This document shows, piece by piece, positions 1 through 14,300 of a stretch of 64,000 nucleotides of DNA. A program made the position numbers and the translations under genes. The first letter of the stretch is position 1. Each line of letters begins with the position of its first letter. This stretch comes from Nilaparvata lugens (taxonomy: Eukaryota > Arthropoda > Insecta > Hemiptera > Delphacidae): NCBI RefSeq assembly GCF_014356525.2, contig NC_052507.1, forward strand, positions 54,338,657-54,402,656, written 5' to 3'. The notes below the pieces were generated by a model that made no database searches, was not told the origin of the DNA, and worked only from the letters and a program-made list of their open reading frames with translations.

Positions 1-2290
1 CTTTTTCGACAATCGAAAATCAATCGAGCCGATCCGATTGAAACAACAACGACTGCAAAAAAATGGAACAGAAAATAAACGCCAATCAATCCAGATTTAG
101 CACACAAATAGTAGAGTTGTTGCCTGTTGCCGGCTATTAATTCAAATGTCAAGAAGATGTTTCAGGTATCTGGAAGAAGTAAAAATAGAAGATAAGAAAG
201 TAGAAGGAAAATGACTAGACGATAAATGAGTGGAGGAGCAGGAGGAGTAGAAACCCCTCTTATACATTCAAACACTTTGAATGAGGAGGAGGAAAAGAAA
301 TGGAATAAGAGCAAGGATAAAAAGAGAAGAAAAGCCGTACGCTTTCAGAAGGATGAATCTTTTAAAAATCTGAAAAGAGCATATGAATCGTGATAGCATA
401 ATGATTAATGCTATATATATCAAAATCTCGAGAGAGGAATATAAAAAATACGATACATACCTTTCTCCTTGATCAGTTTACTTAGTAGGTATTTTATATT
501 TGTCATGTTCATTGAGGCGTGAAATATGTATTTGGTAGTTAGTAGTGTAATGTTGAAGAGGAATAATGTGAATTATGTGTTAGAGGAAGAAGAGGATGGA
601 GATGAAAGATATAAAATAATTCGTGGAGAGTCCCTATGAACAGGATGAGGAGAGAAAAAAAGGAGCAGAAGTGAACTAACTGGAAGGAGATAAAAGGATA
701 GTGATTGTGAGGAAGAAGCAAAAAAAGCACGAATACCATCTAGATATGTTCATACAAATTTCCACTCTTCATAGGATATAGAAATGGTTCAGAAATTGTC
801 AACACAAAAATTTATAATGGATTCAAGAAAATGATAAATGTTCTGAAAAAATATATAAAATTGGAAGAAAGTGGAAAAGAGGGTAAAAGAAGAAGAAGAA
901 GAAGGAGAAGAAGAAAAAGAAGAATGTGAGAAAGAGTAAAGAATAGAGTGAAATGTAAGATGTAGCGGAACGAAATCGATCTATCATTTTAGTGGTTGTG
1001 TAAATTCAGAGCAAGGGCACTAGGCTTCAGAAAAGGAAGAGTATTATATTGCAAACAGCATGGTCACTATATGTGTGTATCGTGAACTTATAAAGTATAT
1101 ACATAATGTATAGCACATGTTCTGAACTTCTTCGTAGTAAGTTCACCATAGAAATGTACAAGATATATGGGTTAGGTTTACTATTTCTAAGAAGTCGACT
1201 TTTTGGAAGATGGTAAGATTTATTGTCGAATAAACGATCAAAAACTGATAAATCATTAAGTAAGATAGGTGGTATGAATATCGTGATATAATATATAGTG
1301 AAATCCATCTCAACTGTTAGCATTCTTCAAAAATCAATGCTTATTAAACAAATGCTGAAAGTTGGAAGCGAATCATTAGTAAATCTTACTAAAGGAATAG
1401 ATTGCACAAGATAAGATTGAATGAAAAAATGGATGTATTGCAATTAAACAAAGTTTACCAAAATATAATATTTTCTAAAATCACAGGGTTGTAATAGAAT
1501 ATTAATAAATAGAATAAAATATTTTCAAATATATTCAATGTATTGTAGAGAAAATATAAGAACTCGTGCACCACTATATCACGTTTGCTGTGACACAGTA
1601 ATGTAATAAATTACAATAGAATAAATGGATAACAAATAGAAGATAAAATTGTATGGGAGGAGCCGGTTTAGATATGTGAGATTGAACAGCGTGAATTATT
1701 TATCTGAAAGCAAATATCAAATTAAAACAGATGAATTGGAAAATTATTTATGAGAGTTATGAATATTTATGAGGCTTCTGATTCAAATAGAGAACTGCTC
1801 TAAATAATATACGGGAAGCTCAATTTGATATGATTTTAATTGTTTGTGAAATATCACTGTTTCATTATTTGATTTATGGTTGATCGAACAATTAGGGCTC
1901 GAATATTTACATATTTACAGTATATACTGAAAGGTCGTGAGTTGTACCTCCATGTTTCATATCTCAGTACTGATAACATTATTATATTCGTGTTACTGTG
2001 GTTATTTTATATTCTTATACACTGTTGAGACCTGAAGGTCTCATTTACTATGTCTGTCTTAGTGCCTTATTTGAATAAGGGAAGATTATATACCTCTGAT
2101 TTGTAAAATTCAATCCAATTTTGCCTCTTTATTAATCTAAAATACAAATCAGTTTATATTAATATCATATTAGAGGTGTTGGAAATCTCAGTGATGCACA
2201 GAATTATTTTTAAGATGTGCGATCTCGATTATATTGTTAAAAAGTTAAATTTATGTTGGAGAAGTATTTAATATCAATTTTGTGTTGCAG
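1..2290. other. Upstream of first visible Lmln exon
   Basis: AT-rich with a purine-rich stretch (about 170-360 and 840-950, many GAA/GAG). No convincing coding exon, signal peptide or promoter was found. Presumably Lmln intron or 5' region. Confidence 0.4.
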
Positions 2291-2391
2291 GTTTTACATG
2301 GTGTCCAGCTAGAACCTCACCATGTGATAATGAAAAGAAATGCAGATCAACCTCTAAGAATGCTATTGTACTATGATGATAGCATGTATAG
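2291..2391 (+). CDS. Lmln: Lmln exon 1 of those visible
   Basis: Acceptor tgttgcag, donor gtgagt. Phase-0 start; reads [12 protein letters not shown], then [12 protein letters not shown]. This matches the propeptide-to-mature region of invadolysins (HGV.L..HH and a YDDS-type strand). The Arg codon is split (AG|G) with the next exon. An upstream exon is required because there is no start codon or signal peptide. Confidence 0.85.
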
Positions 2392-5300
2392 GTGAGTCAA
2401 CTAACATATCACAGTACAATAAATCATTATATTCCGTTAATAGCATTATAGTATTTTACGTCACGTGGACGGGAAGGGCCCTTTTTCAGGGCAAGACTGA
2501 TGTTTCTAGTCGAGGCGTTAGCCGAGACTAGAATTTCATTGGAGCCCTGCAAGAGACATTCACATCCAAGAAACGTACACTATTTTCTGTCATAATAATC
2601 TAAAGAAGAATAATTGGGAAATAGAAAATATTACCTGCTTGTGCTGAAGTTACTACATGCATTCTATAAAAATAACCTAGTTTACAAATCCGGTATCAGG
2701 AATTTTGTGGAAGTTGATAAAACTTTCACCTGGAGCGCTGAAGATGGTTATGGGTATGTTATGTTTTTAGAATACATGTAGTAACTCCAGCACAATCAGG
2801 TAATGTTTTCTATTTCTCAATTATTCTTCTTTAGATTATTAGGATAACAAATAGTGTACGTTACTTGGACGTGAAAGTCTTTTGCAGTGCTCGAATAAAA
2901 TACTAGTCTTGGGTAACGCCTCGACTAGAAACATCATTCTCGCCTGCAAAAGGCCCCTTCCCGTCCATGTGACGTAAGATACTATATTCGTTCCAGAATC
3001 CAATAATATCCATGATACAAATGTCGAAAATCATGCTGAAATTCGTAGATTCATCCAAAATACAAATCAGAAAATAAATTAGTTTTTAATATTCACCATT
3101 ATATTTCTCCAATATATTCTATTCAAGATATAATACCCACTGCAAGAATGTTATTATTGAATGTATGTATGATAATTTAGTGATATGTGATATAGGCTAC
3201 CGGTAGTCCAAAAAGTCCCAGAATGCCTGAATATTTTTGAAACCAATTGAAGTATGAAACTCAACTGCTGATCAGTTATATTACTCCTCTACGTATTCTG
3301 TGACTATTTGACTGTTGACTGTATGACTGAGGCAGTTGATTAAATTGCAGTCTATCTGGTATGTAATTTTGCAGTTGATGGAAGACCCAGTATAACAAAA
3401 ATAATACAGGAATAAGTATTCACAATACACACAATGCATTTCCCTTTAATGACTACTATTATTACTGTACATGCAGAATGGTATGTATGTAGGTGTAATA
3501 TTATCTACACATAAAGGTATATTCTTTTAGTATTCTGCAAGGCACTGTCTGAAATATAAGCCCATCCTTTTGAATTTAAAGCCAGTTTAATTACTTCTGA
3601 GGAAAAGGATTGCCATCTTTTGTAAAGATATTTTGTCTTCTCCAGCATCCACTTAATTATTCTCTATGTCCTTTCAAATACTCTTCCTCTTTTGACTTTT
3701 CCTACCGCTCTTATATACTTCTCAATTCTCTTTATCTTCCTAACTTTTTTCTTCTTCTTCTTCTTCGTCGTCTCCTTCTGATTCTTCTTCTTCTTCTTCC
3801 TTCTCCTCCTCCTCTTCCTCCTTCTCTTCTTCTTCTTTGTCATCTTATAAGTCCTTCCACGTTTCTTCTCCCGTTTCCACTTTATTTCTCCACCATTTTC
3901 CACTTTAACTTTCATCTAATATCTGATGACAATCTATTATCATACCCTTGAAGAATAGAGACCCCTACCAGCAAAAAGTCATTAAATCTTCACTTGTCTT
4001 CTACTCCCGCTGGCTATTTCAATTTTCAAATCAGAAAATACATTATTATTCGAGTAATTCAGCAGTAGTGTAGACTGTACAGCATTTAATTAGAATTGTG
4101 AAAAGAAAACTTTGGAACAGGGATGAAAAGTAGAGAGAGATCAAAATTTACTGAAGGAAGATGAAGATGAGGAGAATCTTCAGTAGAAGGAGGAGGAGAA
4201 GAAGAGAAATGAGAAGAAAAAAGGAAGAAGAAGAAGAAGAAGAAGAAAAATAAGTAGAAGAAGATGATGAAAAAGATTAAGAAAAAAATGAGGAAAAAGG
4301 ATAGAAGGAGAATATGTTAATGGTGAATAGGTTGCGGCAGCGGAGGAGTTAGAGAAGAGGAATGTTATGTTTTGAGGATAAGGAAGAGGAGGAGGTGGAG
4401 ACGAATGTTCAGTAGAATAACAAGAAGAAAAATAAGGTGATGGAGAGGGGGAGGATGATGAGAAAGAGAAGAAGAAGAAAAAAAAGCAGAAAAAGATTAA
4501 GAAGCAAAATAAGAAGAAAAGTTTGGAGGAGTGATAGAAGAAAAAGGAGAAGATTTTGATCCATTGCCGGAAAGAGCCACGTGGGGTTATTGTGCCCTTC
4601 TTTTTCATTTCACTTCCTTCTATTTCTCTTGCTGTCTTTTCAATTTGTCTCCTTCTTAGATAATTAATTTTTCCCATATTGATAATGAAGTAAATGCATT
4701 TTTATCTTGACATGTACTTTTTGCCTATTAATTCTACAAGTTATGTTGTAATGTTATAGTAATAGTTATCCTTCCAGAATTCTGTTGGCTTGTTAATTTT
4801 TTACGAGCAATTTAGCTTACAAGACGCTCTTAGCAGGGGGCTCCAATCTCAAAGAGGCAGTTTACCTTGATGTGAAAAATCACGCATTTCAGGCTCTGAA
4901 AGAGCATTGCCCTTATATGTCTGGATTTTATTGTTATTATAGAGATATTGTTTGAAATGTCGAAGAGGAGTAGCAGTCAATGAATAACTCCAATAACATA
5001 CCGTACTACTACTAGTACATTCGGCTGTTAACTTATGTATCCACAATTTTCCTAGAAAACCAATGGAACAAAATAATACCATAATGAAATAATTCAACAC
5101 TCTTCGACATCTTTATAATCATTCAGACATTAGGCTACCGGTATATCATTTTAAGTAGGCCTATATCAATCATTTATTCATTTTTACATCCACTCATTAA
5201 TCCATCCCATCCTCCGATCATTCATCAATTCATCCATTTATTTTTCAACCATTTATTCATTCATTTTCAATCTTTTTCCATTGAATGCTATATATTATGA

Positions 5301-8300
5301 ATTATATGATATTCATTCTTGAGTTTAATTAAAAAATAATGAAGAATAAAACATTTTTAAATTTTAAAAATAATAGGTAATTATTTATTCTATTGAAATA
5401 TTGCATTGTAAACCATTCATGTAATGCCCAACCAAAAAACCTTGACTTTTACCACGGAGCAAGGAACAATATGTTGGTTCCTTATTTTCCATAATGCCTT
5501 ATTTTTCCTTGTCTTGTATATTCTTTGACTTTTTTTAATGTATATGTGTCAATTTATACCTAGAATGAGTGCCAAGAAACTAGAATTCATTATACTAATA
5601 GTACTTCGGTACATTGTGGTCTGTGTTGAATTTGATGAAACCTGTTTGAAGATGACACCGCGCTGCTATGATCTGATGAGCCACTTCCGTTATCATCAAG
5701 CTGCGGTGTCCGAGTGGTTAAGGAGTTGGACTTGAAATCCAATGGGTTCTACCCGCACAGGTTCGAATCCTGTCCGCAGCGTCATTTTTTTGACGATCTA
5801 AATTTTAGTTTTCTGCTCTAAAAAAAATATCGGATATTTTTTAGTGTTTGATATTCTATTCCAATATGTGTTCACCATTTATTTCTATCATAACACTCGA
5901 TTTACGTTATTTATTGTTAGCTTGAAATTTGTTTTCTGCTCTAAAAAAATTATTAATCAATGTTATTTATGTTAATTCAGATTTTCTGATTTCAAGATGA
6001 GTTTATGATTTTTATCAATTATGAGATCCAATTTCTAATTTTTAAAGCCAGAAAATTTGTTTTCTGCTTAAAATATGTTATTGTTTGATTAGATTTTTTT
6101 CCATAAGGAATATATCTTATTAAACTATTGAAAATTAATAAGTTGTCACTGTCCTTCATTTTCTGGAATGATGGATCACATAGAGAAAATATATGCTTTT
6201 TTTTATATAAGCTTACTCTATAATAATACTGAATAACCCTAATCATCAAATTTTAAATGAAAATGAAACCTAAAATTAGTATTGAAAGTTATCTTATATA
6301 GCCGAGTTGGAGAATAATATATTTTTGTTAAGTTCATGAGTACAAGAACTTGACAAAAATATATTATTCTGAAATTATTATATTATCTCATTAGTACATG
6401 ATCTTGATTCTAATCTGCTAGATTGAAGAAGATATTTTGTTCCAAGGTAACAAATAGGAAAATAATTTTGGAAATCCATCAACATTTCTGTTTAAATCAA
6501 ATGAAGTCTCTGAAACATTCGGAGAGAAAAGAATTCTATCAACAAGCTCCGAAAGAAATAATTAGTATCAAATTATTTTTCATTTGAATGTAATAAGCAT
6601 TATTACTCAGAGAGTTTTCCATTATTTTGGAAATATGAAGGATACTTCTCTAGTATCTCACTCGTGTTTTTTAATTTTTATGTCAAAGGATTTCTTCTTC
6701 CTCTTCGTCCTCTAATTTTTTTGATCCATAGTCCCAAAGTCATCCTTTTGTTTTACAGTCAAACTTTGGAAACCTTGTAGCAAAGGTTTCTACATTCTAT
6801 CTCTTGACATGATTAATTTTTTTCTCCTCTCTCTTACTACTTGCATGTAATGTTCCCCTCCTTCTCCTTCTCATCTCCTCTTGTTTTTGTTTCCCTTTTT
6901 CATCTGGTTTTTTGTTATCTTCTTCAGTTTCACCCCTTTTTTGCTGCAGTGAAAGTAGAAAGAGATGAATGGCCAAAAACGGTGTGTCATCATTAACGCC
7001 TTCTCGAGGATTTTTTTTTTGAGATTCCTCCATTTATTTGGATAAATCAGCTGGTTTCCAGTTCAGTTGTTTTGCTTATTGAAGTGTAACTCAATAATTG
7101 GAACAAAAGTACTTAATCATGTTCACTAATTGTTCAGACTTTTCCATTCATCGCATAACTCACTGCAGTGAGACTCACGTTTTTAAGTCAGCATTTTATT
7201 TACATTGGTTTGTTATCTGTCTCATGATAACTTTAGTATAACAATGATTCAATTACTATACAGATACACGGTAAATTTTATTAAATTATAATAAGAGATT
7301 GCCAAGAATGATGGGTTATAAAGTACACAGCACAGTATCAAGTCCTATTATAATAAGAAGTTGGAAGAGGCAACTGATACTTGAATTGTCCAACCTTGGG
7401 GATAACCTGTAGTCTCTAGTAAATAGCATGCACTCTTTAGAGAGATTCACTACAAACTGTCAGCATTGGCTCGTTCAATGGGAAGCATTGTTGTTATATC
7501 TGAGCAATGCTGAGAGTTGGGAGTGAATCTCAGCAGTTTACTTTCGAACAATAGCCTTCACCTTTTACCTTATTTATCCTCATATCTGTCCAAATTCATA
7601 TCCACGTTCAGAGCACGATTCTTGAAATTGAATTAGATTAATTGACCACAATCTTGCTTATTGATGTGATGTATTGTTTGTTGGTGTGGGGTGTGGTCGA
7701 ATTATTATATTTCATGCCACGAGCAGGTATTTTCAAGTTTGTTTTCAGAAATTATAAAAATATTAAGTTATATTTTATCATTCAAATTCAATAATGTAGG
7801 GATATGATTCTTAACTGGGGACTTTCTGATGATCCACGTTGTGACAGTGGCAGCCCAGCCACTACCTCCGTAAACAAAGCCATAGTGCATTCTGGTGACG
7901 TTAGCACTGGTAGGGCTCCTAGACCAATCAAAATTTGTTGATTTCAGCTGATCTATATCAGCTAGTGTTTTTATTGGTATAGGAACCCTACCCGTGCTGA
8001 CGTTACCATCAACCACCTGTCATGCACTATGGCTTTGTCTACGTAGGTAGTGGCCCAGCCCAGATTATACAGCATATCGTGTTTGAGTGTCAAAATAGGA
8101 GGCTTTGTGATAATAATTGGCAAGATGTGTTTGAAGTTTCACTCGTATTTGTGGCATGGATTGAGGCTCTGGAGGTGGGATTACAGCTGGAGATTTACTG
8201 GACAGAAAATGTTTCTGTAACCAATACAAGGAGATGAAATCTGTGTTGATTCAATTGTTTCTTGTTACTGAGTGTTACATGTATACATATATGTTACATG

Positions 8301-11300
8301 TTGTGACGTTATTCTTTATATTTAAATAACGAGTAGCCTCCTGCTTGGCATCAGTCGGTAGAGCATGAATATTTGATATAATTATAAAATTAGGTCGTGG
8401 TTTTTTTTTTTATTTATAGAATACAGTCTCATTAAAATCTTTATAGGCCCAGATATGAGCTTCCCCTATAACTCTTGTAATTCATTAAAAAATAAATATA
8501 TATATAAATACGATACTTATACTATAGTGTTGAGGAATTAAAATAAATTGCACACCATAAACAATTTGATACATATATTAAACAAATAATGCAAAAAATG
8601 GATCGAGGCAAAAATATATAAAGAGCGATAAATGTAATATAAATAAAGATAGAACAATAATTGAAATCAGTAAAATATCACAGGCTAAACTTTATACTCT
8701 AGATTTATGGCACGAATCATTACCATGTGCCTTTATCTTAAAATCATATGCATCCTTTTGCATGTAGCTGCGATATGAGCTTGCTAATACTTGTCGACTT
8801 GGACAATTCAATTAAAAATAGGTTCTTTAAGATCAACTTGATAAATTGGCAACTAATAATCCAAATATATATATATTAAATTCTCTAGTACTTAGTAGAT
8901 TTCTTTGCATTGAATATATATTTTATCTCAGGGTGCAAGATTCGGCACCTGATGGAATAGGTAGAGCAATTCATCTAGTGAATTAGAGCTATAACAAACT
9001 ATCGCAAATTATATTGCCAAAATTAAAGATCATATGAATATGTTTTAATAGCCTAGATTTTATACTTCTTTGATTCGATAGAATTTTCTGAAATGTATTG
9101 ATCCATTTACTCCTTTAATAAAATACCTTTAATACTATATTTACTTGCGCAAGTATTTTTTTATTAAATTCTTAATTTATAATAAAACCCTTTCGACGAG
9201 CTAGCTTTGATTATTAGATAAATTCGAAGCACTAGGGCGCCCATCACTAATTCAATATTTCTCACTCACGTGTCGAAAATCTTCTTATAAGCCGCCGATG
9301 TCGATCCAACTCCTGGTGGTCCTGGAATATGGTAGCCGGAATCGTCTCTTCCAAGGGGTTACAAAAATATTTGAAATTGAAAATGACTTCTGCTTTACAA
9401 GAGCATCACAAAGTCCTTTAAGAAATTTAATAATTTGATCTAACTTTAGCTTTTACAATTTATAGCAAGGTATTACGCTCTAAAATATTTAGGGTCCTCT
9501 CATGGTGGCATTTGGCTGGCGAGTGATGGTTCTCCTTTCTCAATTTTACAATTCTTATTTCCGACTTTCAAATTAACATAAAATTTGAATATCTTAGTCC
9601 TCCGCCATTTAAGGTTCAAATAGATCGTACAAAAAATATCAAATTATTACTTAGGTTGTGTGTTTAATAATTTCTTTGCCTTCGGGCCATATCTATAACA
9701 TAGACTATACAATAATTTAACATAAATCCCAAACATTTATAGAAATATATATAAATATTTTTGAATTGGCATACTATTGCCGCCTATTAACTGCTATTGT
9801 GCTATTGGTGCATGCAAATTGATTCAGTATTCATGCGCCTGGTACCTCCTATTTCCTGAATACACTTAATTATTTTTATTAGGTTTTTTACTTATGCTCT
9901 CTACATGCTAGCTAATATTCTATATACTAATATTTATTTCATGCTTCCTAATAGTTAGCCACGTGACCATGTGTTCTTTCAAATTGCATACCGTTTTGTT
10001 ACAATAGAGCTCTGCCAAGGGGTTTGGTCAGATTCTACGTTGCTCGATTCGGTCGATCGTTAGGTCGCCGATCACTGAATGTATATACCTAACCTCAATC
10101 TTCAAAATATTTTATATAATAATATATTTATTAGCAACAATTCTTTCAAATCCTTTTTAGGTTTTTTGTACCGTTTAGCCAGAACAAGCTGATGCTATCT
10201 AATCTTAATTGTTATCTATTTGGCGATATTAGCCAGTTACTTTATTCAGACCTATTAATACTTCGGTTAGGGATTTTTATCTACCCAAATTTCCGATACT
10301 TTACAATGTATACATATATGTTACATGTATACATATATGTTACATGTAATATATTAATGTTAATTATGTGTAAAAAGTTTAGTCATACGCCAAATCAAAT
10401 CAACTTAAAATCTCCATAATGCTCGATATGAAATGATTGATTTATAGTATTGTTAAATTCAATCAAAGTAATAAAATAAAATTATTACTGTAATATTGTT
10501 GTGATGAACAGAAAGTGTGTAGAATGTATATCGTACTATATTTATATTATATTATTTCATTCATGATGTTATCAAAATGTATTATTCAGCAGTTTATTAT
10601 AATTTATTCCCAGTCAAAGATAATTCTCGGAAAAAATAGTCTCATCTATAAATTTATAGCAGAGTTACAAATCTCCACCGAGGGTTGATTAACTTGAACA
10701 TTCATTAAGTGTACAAAGTTGTCGCAACCACTTATTATTCTAAATGTGAGAAACTAGTTTCAATTGTTATACCATTATAAATCTCTAGTACCTAACAAGA
10801 ATCTCAAAGATGTCTCAGAGTATTCACTATAAATGGAGCCATCTGACCTATCAAGGAGTGGAGCGGTTGGTTGGCTCCGTGGTCGCGATGATAAGCTATC
10901 GTTTAGATAAGTCAAGATTCATGGCCGTTGTGAGGGTGGCCACTTGAAGGGCTGATTTATTTACATACAATCTATGAGTTTGAAGATTACTTACTAGTGC
11001 TTCGGAATCCACCTGAAGCAGTAGGTCCACTCTTCTCTCAACATTACCTGCATCATTACCCTTTTACAAGCCTGGAGCTTAAGTGGGCATCACCCTGAAA
11101 GAAAGCTGTCATTGGTCGAGACAAGCCTCGTGGGCGGAGCTTCATATTTCTAGCTGTGCTTTGCCTGTAATTAACTTTGAAAATCATTCTTTACGAATAG
11201 CATATTCAACCAATGCTGAAAGTTGAAAGTTAATCTCAACATATATAGTACTAATATCTAAGTTGTAGTATGATTCGTTGAATAGAAGACGTTTGCTGTA

Positions 11301-14300
11301 TGTTGAATATGAGAAAATATATTTCTCACTGATACTCGTCAATAGATCACAATTATTTGTGATCACTTGACATTTGCAAAAAAAAATTGATTATTGTGAT
11401 GAGAATAATCCTAAAATCATGAATGCCACGGTGAAGCTTTGAAAGCATAATATGCCCATGAAACGTAAATAGGGAGTTTACGTGGTAATTTTTAATTGGT
11501 AAATTTCAAGTAGGATAGTAGCTTAAACTGGTTAGGAATTCTGTTCAAGAGATAATACAAATAATATACTAAGGAATATCCCCTTTTCATAAAGATAGGG
11601 TAATGATAGCTCACTTTGAACTGTATTTACTGAATTTATATCATGACATTAAACCGATTATAATATTAGCAATCGTTATTGGTGAATAAGAATCATAACA
11701 GAACCTTGCAAGAAGAATAGAATATCAGAGACTAAAGGTTGTTGATACCACACACCCAACTATTCAGTGCACTTTACATGTTAATATACAGGTATAGAGA
11801 GCATGCAATATTCAACCACGCATATAGTACACCTTACATGTATATGTATACTGGGCATCGAATGCCCAACTTTATATATAGTGCACTTTGCATGTTAACG
11901 TACAGATATACTGGGCATGTAATACAGCCGATAGGTCACGAATTGTGGGGCCAAGCAACGGTTGTGAAAGCATCTCAGAGATCAAATCAATCCACGACTT
12001 TGTACTTTGAAATTATTTCCAACCCACAATAGACTGCCAGATACACGACCCCATAGCAAATAGAACGGAAAAAATTGTTGCAAATTAGTGGTCTAATAAT
12101 AAACTATGGATACTAATTATAATGGTTGCTAATCAAGTAATTGTAATTTTTGTGATACTTTTGTTCAATTGTCAGAAATAGTCGATCATACCAATGATAA
12201 ATTGAAGGTTTCACGGAAAAATCATAGCAAATTACGTACTGTTGGTGGTCTATAATGATGAGCTATGTGTACTAGTTACTGTTCTAGTAAGGTGGTTATC
12301 TGTTGATGAAGTTATCAGAATTTCGGCTCATGATGTTGTTCAGTTTCAACTTGTAATTCAACTTTTCGTCATTAATGAAGTTCATACTAACGAAAACGTA
12401 TTTAAAACAGTCAGGAAATATGTGAAACTGGAAGAAGCTTAACTCACACGCAAGCCTACTACACAGCTCTGTTATCTGACATCCAAGTTGAAACGAAAGT
12501 GGAAGGCTTCAAATTGCCATGTTGAAGTTGTTGGAGCACTGTTAAACTGTTTTGCCTTTACTGGGATGTGCGCAAGTTTATCTCATCATCCTTTACAAGT
12601 ACGGTAGGCTATTATTGGAAAAACACTTGAAAAACTTGCTTATAAAACGACTACAATAATTGGTGTCCTTGTTGTGATCCTTTTTGTCATCATCCTTTTC
12701 TTTAGTTTCACCTCCTCGTCTTTCTGGCATCGAGGCTTCTACATAATACTTCTAAGCTTTATTTATGAGTTTACTATGATATATTTTTTTTACTTTTCTC
12801 TTATTTGTAGATAGAAAATTATATGGATGCATTACAATGTCTCTAAACTCTTTAATAATAAATTTATGTATATTTATGAAAATTTATAAGAAAAATATGA
12901 AATTTATGTTAAATTTCATCATGTTTTATAATATGTATCGTATGTATTCCATTTTGATCTTGTCTCATTATTGTTGCATATCCTATATCAACGAAGAGCA
13001 TAACAACTGTACTTATTATAGGTCGATGATTATGTTCTTTCACTGTGATCTGTATTTCATTTTGTGATTTTTCTATGATAATAATGGTTCAAAATTGAAT
13101 TCTTATTTTCCTTGCTACCTTTCCATCTGTCATCATCTCATCAGCACTCCAACGTGAACATTTGATTGTTGTGAATCAAATTAAAAAGTTGAGAATGGAT
13201 TTGAACAATTACATTCAAATTTCAGAATTTATTTAACATTACACTGTCATTGACCCATATAATAATACATGTAAATTACATTTTACAATAAGTAGGCCTG
13301 TTCTCTTGAGAAGCACTGTAGCTTGATATTAAGATTTATAACACTATTAAATGATGTTGTGGAACATAATTGAAACAACTAATTACATAGTCAAATTATT
13401 TGACTAAATAATTTGCCTTCTCAAGTATGGGGCAACTCCAAAACAATTATTATGATTATTACACAATACTGTGATAGACAATAAATTATTATTTTTAAAG
13501 CTCAATGACTTGCATTGTGCCAATTTATCACTGTACATAAATTACTAATGTGAATAATATCTCTCTCAACATTGATTAAAGACTGGCCCACGATAGGACA
13601 TCCCTTGTCCAGGTTGGAACATAGATTAAAGAGATAAGCAATTCATTTTTTGTTAATTTAATTATAAATTTTAATAGTATAAATACATAATTTGATTTTT
13701 TTCATTTGAAATTTCAAAGTGTGTTTGAATTAGGCTGCCTCTGAAGCTACATTACAGGCTATAATCATATATAAATTTATTTCATTGATATGTAGCCTAC
13801 TTCAAGTAAAATAAGATTTAGAAGCAATGCTCATCACTATAATACGAGCTTAATGATTGCAGTCTCCCTAGGTGGGCAGATGGTCATGGCTTTGTTTTAG
13901 ACAGAATAACTGGATTAAAAATAAGAGTACAATAATGTTCTATATGTCAAAAAATGCATAAAATAATACAGAAGGCATATTAGCTGTGAGACTTCCCTTG
14001 AATGGTGAATTTCAGAGTGAAAATTAAAATTCCTCTCCTTAAGAAAATTTGAGGTTACAAAAATATGTTTTCAAATTTTTCTTAATAACGACTGGTGCTA
14101 CAGCTAAAATTATTATGTCTGTAAATAAGGCTAAGAACAGCTAATAAAACAATGAAGTTGTTGCCAACCTAACACTCTCTAATTTCCCACAACTTGAAGT
14201 GTCCCAACGTGGGCTAGTCTATTATAATACTCTATTCTACCCTATTTTTAAAATAATATTTTTTTTACAGGTTGGACCAGGAGAAATTCCAGCTAATAAA

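Larger units (their letters stand above)
2392..14270 (+). other. Lmln intron 1 (about 11.9 kb)
   Basis: Holds a foldback element at 2448-2985, strand-asymmetric tracts at 3.6-4.6 kb, tRNA-Ser at 5700-5781, a 60-nt hairpin at 6311-6370, a terminal-inverted-repeat element at 7861-8051, an unexplained 2-kb block at 8.3-10.3 kb, a SINE fragment near 10.85-11.1 kb and degenerate tandem repeats at 11.74-11.93 kb. No exon seen. Confidence 0.7.

Noticed and set aside
3610..3951. Open frames on both strands
   Set aside because: Pyrimidine/purine simple sequence; the peptides are poly-Leu/Ser or Lys/Arg with no domain.
4180..4677. 165-codon minus-strand open frame
   Set aside because: Phe/Ser/Pro-rich translation of a purine tract; no splice context or family resemblance.
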